Assembly (NCBI GenBank): GCA_021018815.1
Contig: JAITYX010000074.1
Span: forward strand, 124,001-188,000
Length of the DNA stretch: 64,000 bases
Origin: Talinum fruticosum
Lineage: Eukaryota; Streptophyta; Magnoliopsida; Caryophyllales; Talinaceae
Direction of reading: 5' to 3'
Both the position numbers and the translations under genes were made by a program. Under the pieces are notes generated by a model that did no database searches, had not been told where the DNA came from, and saw nothing but the letters and a program-made list of their open reading frames with translations. Positions within the stretch are counted from its first letter, which is position 1, and each line of letters opens with the position of its first letter. Positions 11,445 to 21,661 of the stretch are shown here, one piece after another.

Positions 11445-12805
11445 CCTTAGTAGTGTTGTGCTTGTCTTCCTACAAAATCATAACAGGACTCTCTACTAAC
11501 TCTGCGCTATACGTTTGAACAGACATTGACATGGGCCCTAGGATTAATCTCTGGTTGGCCCGAGCAAATGCCCTTGTGGTCTAGAAAGATGGCTCACTTG
11601 TTGGGCTATTTGGGATATTTAGGTCTCCAGGATCTTGTGGTGGGTAGACATGCCCTCAAACTTAGAAGTCAATTGCTTGATAGATTCACCTAAGGCCTTA
11701 TTTGTTCTAGACTGTGTTTGAATGAAGCTTTCCATAAGACTCTCTAGATGTGACTTCGAGGTGAGGGATGAGGGGTTGGATTGAAAGAGGCCTTAGGATG
11801 AAAACCAGGTGGCAAAGGATTGTTATTCCTGTAAGAAAAATTGGGGTGATTCTTCAATCCAAGGTTGTATGTTTGAGAGTATGGGTCATTTTGTGGTCTA
11901 GAATTGAAGTTATGTAAAGCATTGACTTGTTCAACAGTTTGGAAGTCAACTTGGCACTTAGCGGCCACATGCCCTGGTCCTCCACATATCTCACACAATA
12001 CATATCCCTCATTTGCAACACTTGATGAACCACTGGAAGTAGACACTGCACTTACTCGCTCTAACTTCCGACCGAGGGCCTCCACTTTGCTAGCTAGGAG
12101 GGCTATAGAATCAATCTCATGCATCCCTCCTTTCTTCGGAATTACCTTCTCGCTGCCCCAATGATAGCTGTTGGAAGCCATGTTCTCAATAAGTGCCTTG
12201 GCTTCACCTTCACCCTTAGCCATTAGAGCACCTCCTGCAGCTACATCTATAGAAATCCGAATTTCGGGAGGTAGCCCATTGTAAAAAGTCTACAGGAGCA
12301 TCCATTTGGGAATGCCATGGTGAGGACACTTCTTTTGGAGATCCTTGTATCTTTTCCAAGCCGCATAGAGTGACTCTCCATCCTCCAAGCAAAAGGTGGA
12401 GATAGCGTTCCTTAGCTTCACGGCCTTGCTTGGGGGAAGAACTTTGCCATAAATGCCTTAGACAAAGCCTCCCAAGTAACATACTTGTTAGGATCTTCAT
12501 TCAAGTAACCAGTCTTTGGCTCTATCCTTTAAGGAGAAAGGAAAGAGCTTGAGGCGGAGGGCTTCATCGGTGAAGTTGTTGATCTTCACGGTTCCATACT
12601 TCTCTAGGAAGGAGTTGATGTGTCGGATGGCATTTTCATCGGCAAGCCCTCCAAATGCATCTTACCGCAAAAAGTGAATGAGCAACATCTTCACCTCAAA
12701 ATCCTCTACAGCGACATTCGGCCCAACGATGGCCGAAATTACCCCGGACGCACTAGGGATGGCATAGTCCCCTAGCGGTCTCGGTTGCGGTCCTTGCTTC
12801 GCCAT
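11445..12805 (-). pseudogene. Athila-like gag with one zinc knuckle, broken
   Basis: The minus-strand Met at 12803-12805 starts MAKQGPQPRPLGDYAIP. The retrotransposon gag core follows over 12216-12500 in shifted frames (YVTWEALSKAFMAKFFP, DGESLYAAWKRYKDLQKKC, TFYNGL), then an intact piece at 11744-12223. That piece contains a CX2CX4HX4C knuckle (Cys77, Cys80, His85, Cys90; 11954-11995) and the Athila-type phrase NPYS-like QTYNLGLKNHPNFSYR. Frame breaks at about 12660, 12290 and 12500 show it is a relic. It lies directly after the primer-binding site and leader, as expected. Confidence 0.78.
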
Positions 12806-13044
12806 TCTTTCCGCTCTTCTCCACCTTCTCGCAGCTGCGCTTATTGATCTTGCTGTTGCTTCGATTTTAGGGTCAAGTGAGACACTTTCTCTCCCCTTCG
12901 ACTCGTCCTACGCATGCAAAAACAAGAACTATACCGAGCTAAATAGGTTCAAGCGTAAATCAAGAAAAGATAGGTGCTTCGAGACAAGAGCACAAGACCT
13001 AGTTTCAAGTCTAAAAGCAAATTTAGTACTCAAAAGAACAAAGT

Positions 13045-13061
13045 TCCCGACAACGGCGCCA
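13045..13061 (-). promoter_or_regulatory. Primer-binding site (tRNA-Asp type)
   Basis: Six bases inside the LTR end the minus strand reads TGGCGCCGTTGTCGGGA. This matches the 3' end of plant tRNA-Asp, the primer known for Athila elements, and supports both lineage and orientation. Confidence 0.8.
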
Positions 13062-13988
13062 AAAACTTGTTCGAGAGAAATATTTTACCGCAAGTGCACG
13101 GTGTAGCTGTTGCTAGGAACCGGCAAGTACGGGTCGTGTCCACAAGGAACTCGTTTTCAAATAATAAATCCACCAAAAACTCTAATCTAGGTAAAAACTC
13201 AGTTCGACAATGATTTGGTTTTTGGATTCAACTAAAAACAAAATAACTATGAGAGATCAATGAATAACAAGCCTTAGATTGGGATTAATCACACTACTAT
13301 ACCTGAAATCAATCATTGAATACCGCTTGAGATTTGCTTATGCTAGCAGTTTAGAAGGGGAAACACCAAATTAAGCCTATCTTCGCCTACTTTCGAAGGT
13401 TAAAGACTAATCTTGCGCAATCTAATCACCTATTTTCATGGGATTAATAAAGAGCAAAATTACAATGAATGCATCTCACAACCCCGATTAAAACTTTAAT
13501 TATTTTCATATCAAAGTTCTAAACGTTCACAACGTCATTCTAGGTAAGTTTTCATCTTTCGATGTTCACAAAACCCTAATAAAAGCATATGAGTCCTCTC
13601 TCAAGGCAATTAATGAAAAAGTGATGAGCGAAGTGAATTCTAACCTAACAAGCATAGAACAATTCAATTGGTACTCAATTCATGATTATCAAGCATAATA
13701 GGGATCAATCCCAACCTAATTGGAGAAATTAGCCCCTAAATATAATACTAAACAATTGACAAGATTCAATGAATAGAAACATAAAAACTATAGAGAAATT
13801 ACAAAGAGCAAACATAAAGAGAGAGAATTAAGAATTACCGAATAGAAATTCGAATGCTTGAATTCAAATTAATCTTCAAAAATTCAAAATATTAAATTTC
13901 AATCTAGAGGATTTGACGGCTGGAAACTACCCTAGAAACCCTAAAATCTAATGGAGAAAAGAACTGCCAAAAAAACTAAACAAAAATT

Positions 13989-13998
13989 GCTTATAAAG
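13989..13998 (-). promoter_or_regulatory. Presumed TATA box of the Athila-like LTR
   Basis: The minus strand reads CTTTATAAGC about 30 bases downstream of the palindrome array. TATA-like AT-rich sequences occupy the same place in the related LTRs (25811-25820, 41424-41432, near 20128 and near 32350). Confidence 0.45.
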
Positions 13999-14029
13999 CC
14001 GCCGAAACAATGTTGCACTGCAGTGCGAA

Positions 14030-14285
14030 GCTGTCACACGGCCGTGCAGGAGTTTCGCACGGCCTTGCAGGTTCCGCACGGTAGGCCGTGCGAAATGCCC
14101 GAACTTTCGCCTCTTTTGCACAGGCCGTGCAACTTTGGCACGGGTACCGTGCACAAATTCAACTTCCAAAACTTCTCGCACGGCCGTGCAAGATTCGCAC
14201 GGGGGCCATGCGGCCTTCCTTGACTTCGGGCCCTTCGCTCGATGATCCGCACGGCTGTGCAGCTTTGCACAATAGGTCGTGCAAC
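14030..14285. repeat. Array of GCACGG..CCGTGC near-palindromes in U3
   Basis: About nine copies of a GCACGG/CCGTGC inverted pair occur in roughly 255 bp. They alternate between a compact form (GCACGGCCGTGC) and a form with three to five extra bases in the centre (for example GCACGGTAGGCCGTGC), making a dimeric unit of roughly 36-64 bp. The same organisation is seen at 32375-32610 and, more decayed, at 19890-20115, 25560-25795 and 41236-41400. Open reading frames on both strands here are by-products of the repeat. Confidence 0.8.
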
Positions 14286-14539
14286 TTCTCTTGATGTGTT
14301 TTAGACTTCTTTCTTGCGTACTCTTGGGCCCGAACTCTTCTCTTCATCGCTTTTCATCGAATTTACCTCGAATCTCTCAAATTTAAGCCCAAAAACCTAT
14401 AATAAAGATATTTATGAGCTTTAGTGACGATAAAGAGAAAATGAGAAAAATCTAACCCAAAACTAAATAAATATCATTGAAATCATCATGGAATTGGGTT
14501 AAATAATGCCTTAAAAACCGATAAAAACGAGGTTTAACA

Positions 14540-15417
14540 ATTTGCATTACTTTCTTAGTGTACAAGTCTCTCGTCTTTCATCCGGGCTCCTTCTGTCTCA
14601 ACATAAGTACACTTCGATCTACTCGAAAGTTCCACTTGCATACTTGCAAACCTATGCACACCCCTATTGTCACCTGTATCACTCTATCCCTCTTAGATGG
14701 CGAGTTACTTGCAGGTCCCACTGACTACTGAAGCATGGTAGGTGCACTATAATACTTGATTATGACACGTCCTAATATTGCATATGCGGTTCATGTATTT
14801 TCACAATTCATGCATGCCCCTCGTACCACTCATCTCTTAGTCTGTCAAGCGTATTTTCGAGTACTTGCAGTGGTACTATCACCGATGGGATACTTCTTCA
14901 TCCTGCTGTTACTCTTTCCCTCATTGTTGCATATTCCGATGCCGACCGGGGTGGGTTTAAGGATACGTGTCGGTCTACCACGAGGTTATGCTGTTTTTTA
15001 TGGACCCAATCTCATTACTTGGCGCTCTAAGAAACAACCTATGGTCTCCAAATCTTCAATTGAAGCTGAATACCATGCAATTGCATACACGATAGGCATA
15101 CACGATTGTTGAAACTATCCGGCTCTGCAAGTTACTCTATGACTTAGGGATCTCTCTTGCTGCTCCTACCAAGGTGTTGTGTGACAATGTCGATGCACAA
15201 TATCTCACGACTAATCCTATTCATTATGATTGTAGGAAGCATATTGTTGTTGATTATCATTTCGTTCGTGAACGAGTCGCCGATGGTGATCTTATTGTCG
15301 GATATGTCCTTACTAGTTTTCGGTTAGCGGATATTTTTACTAAAGGGTTGTCTTCTTCTCAATTTTTATTTCGAAAACCAATCTGTTCGTTCGTTCTCCT
15401 CCCGTACAGATTAAGGG
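14540..15417 (+). pseudogene. Copia RT end and RNase H fragment, broken
   Basis: Directly right of the Athila LTR the plus strand resumes in mid-protein at LHYFLSVQVSRLSSGLLLSQHKY, a conserved RT segment of Ty1/copia. RNase H follows: TRPNIAYAVHVFSQFMHAPRTTHL, then GYAVFYGPNLITWRSKKQP and SKSSIEAEYHAIAY, and finally CDNVDAQYLTTNP, VDYHFVRERVADG and LADIFTKGLSS. Four or more frame changes separate these pieces. The 5' part of this copia lies beyond the left window edge, displaced by the Athila insertion. Confidence 0.8.
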
Positions 15418-15923
15418 AATGTAATAAGGGATAAGGGCTAACAATGTAATTTTATTTTGTATAATTACTCATATATATATATATAGCGCTAGTACTCCTA
15501 AATTGGGTGAGCCGCATAAACCTATATCTTCCCGGAGAGTGAAAATTGAAAACTATTTTTATCAAGACTAAGATTTGTCTTTTTTTATTTAATTTCTTTA
15601 CACCAAGATTCAGTAGAGTTTATCCCATCATCATTATTCTAACATTTTATTGTTGCAATGATATACTTTTATGAAATCTTAACATCGGAATAAAAATCTT
15701 TCACGGAGTCGATAAAATAGAATTATTTACACTTTAATATCCAATTTATCAATAAATATTAAAAAATTTTCTCAAATATCATAATATGTAAATAATCAAT
15801 TAGTTCTCAAAAATATTTTACGATAGAGGTATAGCTATAGAAGGGCATTTTTGGTGATAAAATAATGACACGTCCTTTCTTATGAAGGAGAAATTTAGCG
15901 GGTAAGTTTTCAATTTTGTTAAC

Positions 15924-15970
<47 letters not shown>

Positions 15971-16044
15971 TGTTATAAAAATGAGGAAAAAAATGCAATC
16001 CACTTTACCTCTACCACCAATATTGCGACCATCCTAATCACACG
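15418..16044 (+). other. Probable start of the copia 3' LTR and AT-rich spacer
   Basis: A purine-rich stretch ending at about 15419 precedes TGTAATAAGGG, the likely start of this copia's 3' LTR, but the LTR end could not be placed. Short TA repeats (15473-15484) and a 48-bp AAT microsatellite (15921-15968) lie in it. No gene seen. Confidence 0.4.
15921..15968. repeat. (AAT)n microsatellite
   Basis: An uninterrupted AAT trinucleotide run. The leucine and isoleucine homopolymer frames on the minus strand are artefacts of it. Confidence 0.95.
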
Positions 16045-16496
16045 TGTCACGAACGCTCCGGAATAACCTATATTTCTCTAAAATCTTCTTTGTTATTCCA
16101 TAAGGTTCGACCATGTTCCATACTTGTATAGAATCTTAGATATTTGTATAGAGAATCTTGAAGAGTGAATCTAGGTTGTTGGATCAAATCGAACTCCATT
16201 ATCCATTGAGGAGATGACAAACTATGTTTACTCCCAAGGGGACTCATTTGTAAACCATCAATCGAAGCTTCCCAACAAAATAATACACAAAGCACTCTCC
16301 CAAACTCTCTCACCACCCGGACGACCCGGAAAGAGATTGACTTTGCAAACTTTTCCCGATTCTTTTGTTTACTTAGCTTTCTCACAAACTTAAGTCAAGC
16401 AATCTCGAAGGATTACTAGCAAGCTAAGAAGAGTTTCGAGTGTAGTTTGCTAACGTCGCACAAGTGTTAAGTTTGAGTCAATTATCCCCCGTGATA
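16045..16496 (+). repeat. 5' LTR of the chromovirus
   Basis: The LTR starts TGTCACGAACG and ends CCCGTGATA, close to the inverted TGTCACG..CGTGACA termini of this group, with the last CA changed to TA. The primer site follows two bases later. There is no second copy in the window. Confidence 0.6.
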
Positions 16497-16498
16497 GT

Positions 16499-16510
16499 TG
16501 GTATCAAAGC
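16499..16510 (+). promoter_or_regulatory. Primer-binding site (initiator-Met tRNA type)
   Basis: TGGTATCAAAGC differs by one base from the canonical TGGTATCAGAGC and sits two bases after the LTR. Confidence 0.75.
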
Positions 16511-16559
16511 CAAAGTTTGGGAATCCATGTTCTTTAACCGAAGTAAGCCAACAATATAA

Positions 16560-17560
16560 GGTGGAAAGACGGCTCGGGAGAAGTCAAGGGAGGTGATTGT
16601 TGCTCTCGAGGAACAACTAGCTCGGTTGCATGTCCTCATGTTCGACTTGAAGGAACTAGTCAAATGTATGGACCAACGCATTGTCGAGCTAAAGTCTAAA
16701 ATGGAGGACTTAGGGCTCAAGGAGGAGATACAAGGTGTCTTAAACGTGGTAGCACATACTTCGCCAAGGAGTTAGTAATCCTTAAAGTCACACTTGGGGC
16801 CAAGGATCATGAGCTCAAGGCCTGCAAGGCCGCTCTCAATGGTCAACGAGAGTAGGTCAAGGAGCTCAAAGCACAAGTCAAGTTGTGGATGGCTATGATA
16901 GCCAATAGATGGTTGGTACAAGTAACTATCGCCCCAAAGGTGAATGTGCCCGAGCCTCCTAACTTTGACGGAGTTAGGAACACTAAGGAAATCGATAATT
17001 TCATATAGGGACTCAAGACTTACTTCAAAGCATCGGGCATCGAGGAGGACGCACTAAAGGTGAACAATGTTTTCATCTTTCTTAAAGATATTTATCTTGT
17101 ATGGTGGACTTCATGATTGTGGCGACATTAAAAGAGGAGCTGATCTTATCAATACTCGGGAGGCATTCAAGGGTGAACTCAAGAAGCAAATCTATCCGAG
17201 AGGATACCGAACATGAAGCTATAGCCAAACTTCGACAAGGAGGGTCACATCCGGAAATACGTTAAGGACTTCCAAGAACTACTCTTAGAAATTCCTAGCA
17301 TGGGGAGCAAGACTATTTATTTTGCTTTCTCGATGACCTATGTGAGAAGGCCAAGATGGAGGTTAAGAGGCGATAAATGCAAGACCTCGCCTCGCTATTG
17401 TTATCGCTGAATCTTTATATGAATTCAAGTCCTCCATTGGATAAAACAAGAAGTCGAATGGCAATGGCAAAGGTGGGGGAAAACGCAACAAGTCTCCCAA
17501 GAAAGACAAGTCGTCCACATAAAAGGACAAGGGAAAATCAAAGAAGAACGAGCCATCAAA
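16560..17560 (+). pseudogene. Chromovirus gag, broken
   Basis: The frame at 16593-16775 is a charged, coiled-coil-like N-terminus (VALEEQLARLHVLMFDLKEL). Further pieces in other frames read VPEPPNFDGVRNTKEIDNF and LKTYFKASGIEEDALKVNN at about 16944-17070, the start of the retrotransposon gag domain. Stops and shifts recur every 100-200 bases. The gag starts about 60-90 bases after the primer site, as usual in these elements. Confidence 0.65.
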
Positions 17561-18150
17561 ACGGAAAATATCTTACTTCTTTTACAATGGACCTCATCGG
17601 GTCTTTGAGTGTCCGAAAAGGGAAAACTTACTGCTCTTGTCATGGAGGAAGAAAGGAAAGAGGAGAAAAAGAAACTTACTTCCATGAGGCTCCTCAACGA
17701 CATTCAAGCAAAGGTGGAAGGATACCTTGTGGACTCATGTACGTGGAAACTCTCATCAACGGTAAAGCTATTGTAAGAGATGTTAGATATGGAAGTCGAC
17801 ATGGTTTACATGGCCAAGGAGCTTGCCGAAGAGATTGACCTTTCCTACACCAAGGAAAAAGCCTATGTAAAAGGGATTCAATGCAAGGAGTCTCCCGATC
17901 GAAGGTGTCGCCCGAGATACCGAGTTCCAAATCGGCCAATAAAGGTAAAACTAGCATCACCATTGCTCTTTTAGATGACATGAAATTTTACCTTAGCATT
18001 AATTTTCTTGACACGATGAAGGAATTCCTGGTTCCTTACACCAACACAATGTGTATCATGGAGAAGAGGCAACCTTATATTATTTGCATGAAGAAGGAGG
18101 TCGACGAAGGCAAGATGCTCTTTGCTATTTAATTCTCCACAGTAATCAAG
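17561..18150 (+). pseudogene. Chromovirus gag knuckle and aspartic protease, broken
   Basis: At 17568-17625 the plus strand reads SYFFYNGPHRVFECPKR. In intact relatives the knuckle has cysteines where this copy has aromatic residues, so zinc binding is lost. The protease start (MYVETLINGKAIV) follows at 17737-17775, and the linker to RT (EFLVPYTNTMCIMEKRQPYII) is readable at about 18020-18090. The catalytic Asp-Thr/Ser-Gly is not readable. Confidence 0.6.
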
Positions 18151-18900
18151 AAGAAAGAGTCAACCTTCCTTACCACCCCAAAGTTATCCAAGAGGTCTTA
18201 GATGAGTTCCGAGATGTGATGTCCACTGAGTTACCAAAAATATTTCCAAGAAGGGAAGTCGATCATGCCATTGAGTTGGAATCGGGGCTAAACGGCCTGC
18301 ATTCGTCTCCTACTCGAATGGCACCTCTAGAGCTTGAAGAACTAAGGAGACAACTGAAGGAGCTTCTTGATATTTGGCATATCCATCCCTCCAAGTCACC
18401 CTATGGTATATTGGTCCTTTTTCAAAAATGCATGATGGGTCGATTCTACTCTCCATCAACTATTAGCACTTAACAAAATCACCATTAAGAACAAGTATCT
18501 CATTCCTCGTATCGATGATCTCTTTGATCAACTCGGAGATGCAAGGTACTTTACAAAGCTTGACTTGAGGAGTGGGTACTACCAAATCCGCATAGGCGAA
18601 AGAAATGTGTTGAAAACGACATGCTTAATGTGCTACGGATCATACAAGTTCCTTGTCATGCCCTTTGGTCGCACTGGCCACGTTTCTCATGAAAAAGGTA
18701 TTTTCTCCTTACCTTGATCGCTTTGTAATGGTCTACCTAGATGATATTTTCATCTACAATAACACTCTTAAGGAATATGTGGACTACTTAAAGAAGGAAA
18801 TGTTCACAACTTTTAGAGATAACGAAGGAGAAGTGGTCCTTTACCCAAGAAGAAGTGTCACTCCTTGGTCATATTGTAGGTAAAAACAAGTTTCGAGATG
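18151..18900 (+). pseudogene. Chromovirus reverse transcriptase, broken
   Basis: Conserved blocks are in order: an N-terminal VDHAIELESG region (18255-18290), [22 protein letters not shown] (18468-18535), [18 protein letters not shown] (18541-18595), and the catalytic YLDD box (18734-18745) within VMVYLDDIFIY. The palm therefore still shows its catalytic aspartates, but at least three frame changes and a deletion before [10 protein letters not shown] make it inactive. Confidence 0.78.
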
Positions 18901-19440
18901 GATACATCAAAGGTGAAGGTCATTTGTGAATGATTTCCACCAATCAAAGTCATCGAGTTAAGATTGTTTCTTGGCTTGGTGAACTACTATCGTCGGTTCA
19001 TCAAGGGTTATTCCACTATCGTCGCACCTCTCACAACCTATGCTAGTCCTTCCCAACCTTAACAAGCCATTCAAGATTTATATCAATGTTTTCGACTTCA
19101 CCATTGATGAAATCTTAAGGCAAGATGGTCATCCCATCGCTTTTGAAAGTCGAAGCTCAACGATGCCGAGAGGCGGTACACGATAAAGAAAAAGAAATGA
19201 TCGCGGTAGGGCACTATCTCCGAACCCAGAGACATTGCTTGCTAGGGAGCAAGTTTGTTATTAAGATCACAACGTCACAAGCTACTTCCGGGCTCAAAAT
19301 AAGCTTACTCACAAGTAACCTCGGTGGCAAGACTTCTTGGGTAAGTTTAACTACGACATGGAGTATAAGCCGAGCAAGGCCAATCTGGTGGTCGATGCCC
19401 TATGTGGCAAGGGGAACTCGCCAACATAAGCCGTCCTGAA
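18901..19440 (+). pseudogene. Chromovirus RT thumb and RNase H, broken
   Basis: The gypsy thumb phrase [19 protein letters not shown] is readable at about 18955-19010. The RNase H region follows, with PIAFESR (19132-19152), KEMIAVGHYLRTQRHCLLGSKFVI (19190-19262) and a decayed segment near 19290-19400 where QRWQDFLGKFNYDMEYKPS is expected. Frames alternate repeatedly. Confidence 0.65.
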
Positions 19441-19577
19441 GCGGGTTGAGGGACCACATCAAAGAGGGGTTCAAGCATGATCAAGTGGCACAAGCCATCG
19501 CCAACGTCGTCCAGGAAGGGAAGTCAACTAGGTTTTTTGTCAAGGATGGCTTGGTGCTCATGAAAGGTAATCACCTT

Positions 19578-21043
19578 TTTTAAATCTCTTATTTGCCACT
19601 TTTTACGGCAATATTTCATGCAATTCCATGATAATTTTGAGGATGTATGTTTGATTTTGGGTTGGTCTAGATCATTTCCTTTTATCGTCACAAAACTCGT
19701 AAAACTCTTTATTACAATTATTTGAGCTTGAATAAGGGCGATTCGAAGTGAATTTGATGAAACACAATGAAGAGGAGGGTTCCAGCCTAAAAGGAAGTAA
19801 GAAAAATGCCTAAAACCCACTAAGTAAAGAAAATTGCCTACTCACCAAGTCAAGTCGCACAATGAAAAGGCAAAAACCCAAAGAAGGTTGCACGCCCACC
19901 GGTGCAAAGGGGCACGACCGTGGGAGAAGCTACAAAAAGTTGATGTCGTTTATGGCCAACTATCCAGAACTTGCACAGTTGTGTAGAAGCGTTGAAAAGA
20001 GGCAGAAACTCCAAGACTTTCGCATGGTTGTTCATGTAGAGCCGTACGTCCATGCGAAAATTGCTGCCAAAAACCCGCATGACTATCCATGCTTACTCGC
20101 ACTGGTCGTGCGATACCCGATTTCACTACTTATAATTATTTTTGAGATTTTATTGCTGGGACAATTTTCCATTCTATTCTTTTCTAGGGTTTTTATTAGA
20201 ACTTTTATGAGAGCACTCAAAAAGCTTGGAAGACAATTATTGTGAATTGCTAGATTATTTTAAGTTTAATCACTTGAATTACAATTCTCCTTTTGTGCTT
20301 ATTCTTCATAGTTTCTCAATTACTTCTCCTGTTTGTTTTTGTTGAATTTTTCAAGTTGTTCAAGTATAATGTTTAGAAGCTAGATTTCCCCACTTGGGTT
20401 GTGATTAATCCCTATTATATGTTGATGATCATGACTTAAATATCCAATTGAGTTGTTCTATGCTTGTTTATTTAGAATTTGGTTCGTTCACCACATATTC
20501 GATGAAAGTCTCGAAAGAGAAATTATCCAATCATATTCGGGTTTTGTGAACATTGAAAGATGGAACTTTTACCTAGAGTGACGTTGTGAACGATTAGAAC
20601 TTTGATATGAAAATAAATTAAGGTTTTAAATCGGGATTTTTGAATCGCATTTCGGTAATTTTGTTCTTTGTTAATCTCATAAAAATAGGCGATTAGAATG
20701 AATAAGATTAGTCTTTGACCTTTGAAATTAGACAAAGATAAGCTTAATTGGCATTTCACCCTTCTAAATCACGAGCATAGACAAGTCTCAAGCGAAATTT
20801 GATTATAATTTCAGGCATGATAATGAATCCCAACCTAAGGATTTTATCATCGGAATTCTCATACAATTATTTTAGTAATTGGTTTAATTCAATCAGGAAA
20901 CAACCTTCATCAAACTGAATTTTTCCTAGACTAGAGTTTGTAAGTTCATTTTGGTACTTGAAAACAAGTTTCTCAAGGACACGACCCGTACTCATCGGTT
21001 GCTAGCTACGGCTACGACGTTCGCTTGCTGTATTTTCTCAACA
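19578..21043 (+). mobile_element. Solo Athila-type LTR inside the chromovirus integrase
   Basis: About 1466 bp, homologous to the LTRs at 13068 and 31422 but in the opposite orientation. Landmarks in the same order are the GAAGAGGAGGGTT region, palindrome remnants (19890-20115), a TATA-like stretch near 20128, and the shared GGACACGACCCGT near the end. It ends TCAACA. The flanks read ACCTT(T) left and CCTTC right, matching a degraded 5-bp duplication of the host integrase codons. The first two bases, expected TG, are TT. Confidence 0.75.
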
Positions 21044-21111
21044 CCTTCACATGACCTCATACGGCAATCTAGGAAAGGAAGTCATGATAACACGTTAGAG
21101 GGTCATATGGG

Positions 21112-21269
21112 TAGGGCTGAGTAAAAATTCGCGTATCCGGTTCCGAATCCGACCGGGTTTAGACCTGCACCGGTTGAACTAGGTTTGGGACCGGTACCAA
21201 ATTTTAGGGCCTCGGTTAGAATTGGGTCCGGGACCGGGTAGTGAAAACGTGGACCCAGACACTGTCTTT

Positions 21270-21336
<67 letters not shown>

Positions 21337-21661
21337 ACTTTTAACTCCAAACAAATCAAAACCCTATTTTCCTCCCATGTCTCAGTTGCAGTTATCTCTC
21401 TCTCGAGTTTGCCTTGCCTCCCCCTGGTCTACTCGTGCAATCTGTCTCTCTTTTCTCAAATGGTACCCTAACTCAAATATAAGATAATTATAGGCTAATT
21501 TTTTAAAAAATAAAAAGTAAAAGATTACAAAAACTCAAATGGTACCCTAACTCCAAAAAAAAAAAAGCAACCGGTTACTGTGTCCTGGAATATATATATA
21601 TGACCGGGTCCTAGACTGGGTCCATTCAAAATGATCGGGTACCTGGCCTAGCTCACCTCTA
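21112..21661. mobile_element. hAT-type non-autonomous element (MITE)
   Basis: The 550-bp insert begins TAGGGCTGAG and ends with the complement of TAGAGGTGAG, an imperfect terminal inverted repeat typical of hAT elements. It is flanked by 8-bp near-duplications CATATGGG (21104-21111) and CATACGGG (21662-21669), the hAT target length. The interior is rich in GGACCCGG-type words and holds a TA microsatellite (about 21274-21331). No transposase is encoded. Confidence 0.82.

Larger units (their letters stand above)
1..14539 (-). mobile_element. Athila-like Ty3/gypsy element lacking pol, split by a copia insertion
   Basis: The first 46 bases of the window are identical to 14494-14539, so they are the visible edge of the second LTR of a minus-strand element. 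Reading leftward from 14539 come a 1472-bp LTR, a primer site matching the tRNA-Asp type used by Athila, gag with one zinc knuckle, an aspartic protease, a long 3' untranslated stretch and the left LTR edge. RT, RNase H and integrase are absent. A copia element occupies 2268-10736. The LTR begins TGTTAAACC on the minus strand. The element landed in a copia fragment; the base run after the LTR (ATTTG, 14540-14544) should be its target duplication, but the other copy lies outside the window. Confidence 0.82.
13068..14539 (-). repeat. Right (5') LTR of the Athila-like element
   Basis: The 1472-bp LTR starts TGTTAAACC and ends GAACA on the minus strand. It is clearly homologous to the solo LTR at 31422-32856 and more distantly to those at 19578, 25386 and 41064. 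Its U3 part holds the palindrome array at 14030-14285, followed on the minus strand by a TATA-like sequence. Confidence 0.9.

Noticed and set aside
13948..14347. Six overlapping open frames on both strands, and the same at 32356-32667
   Set aside because: They come from the GCACGG/CCGTGC palindrome array in the LTR, which lacks stop codons in either direction.
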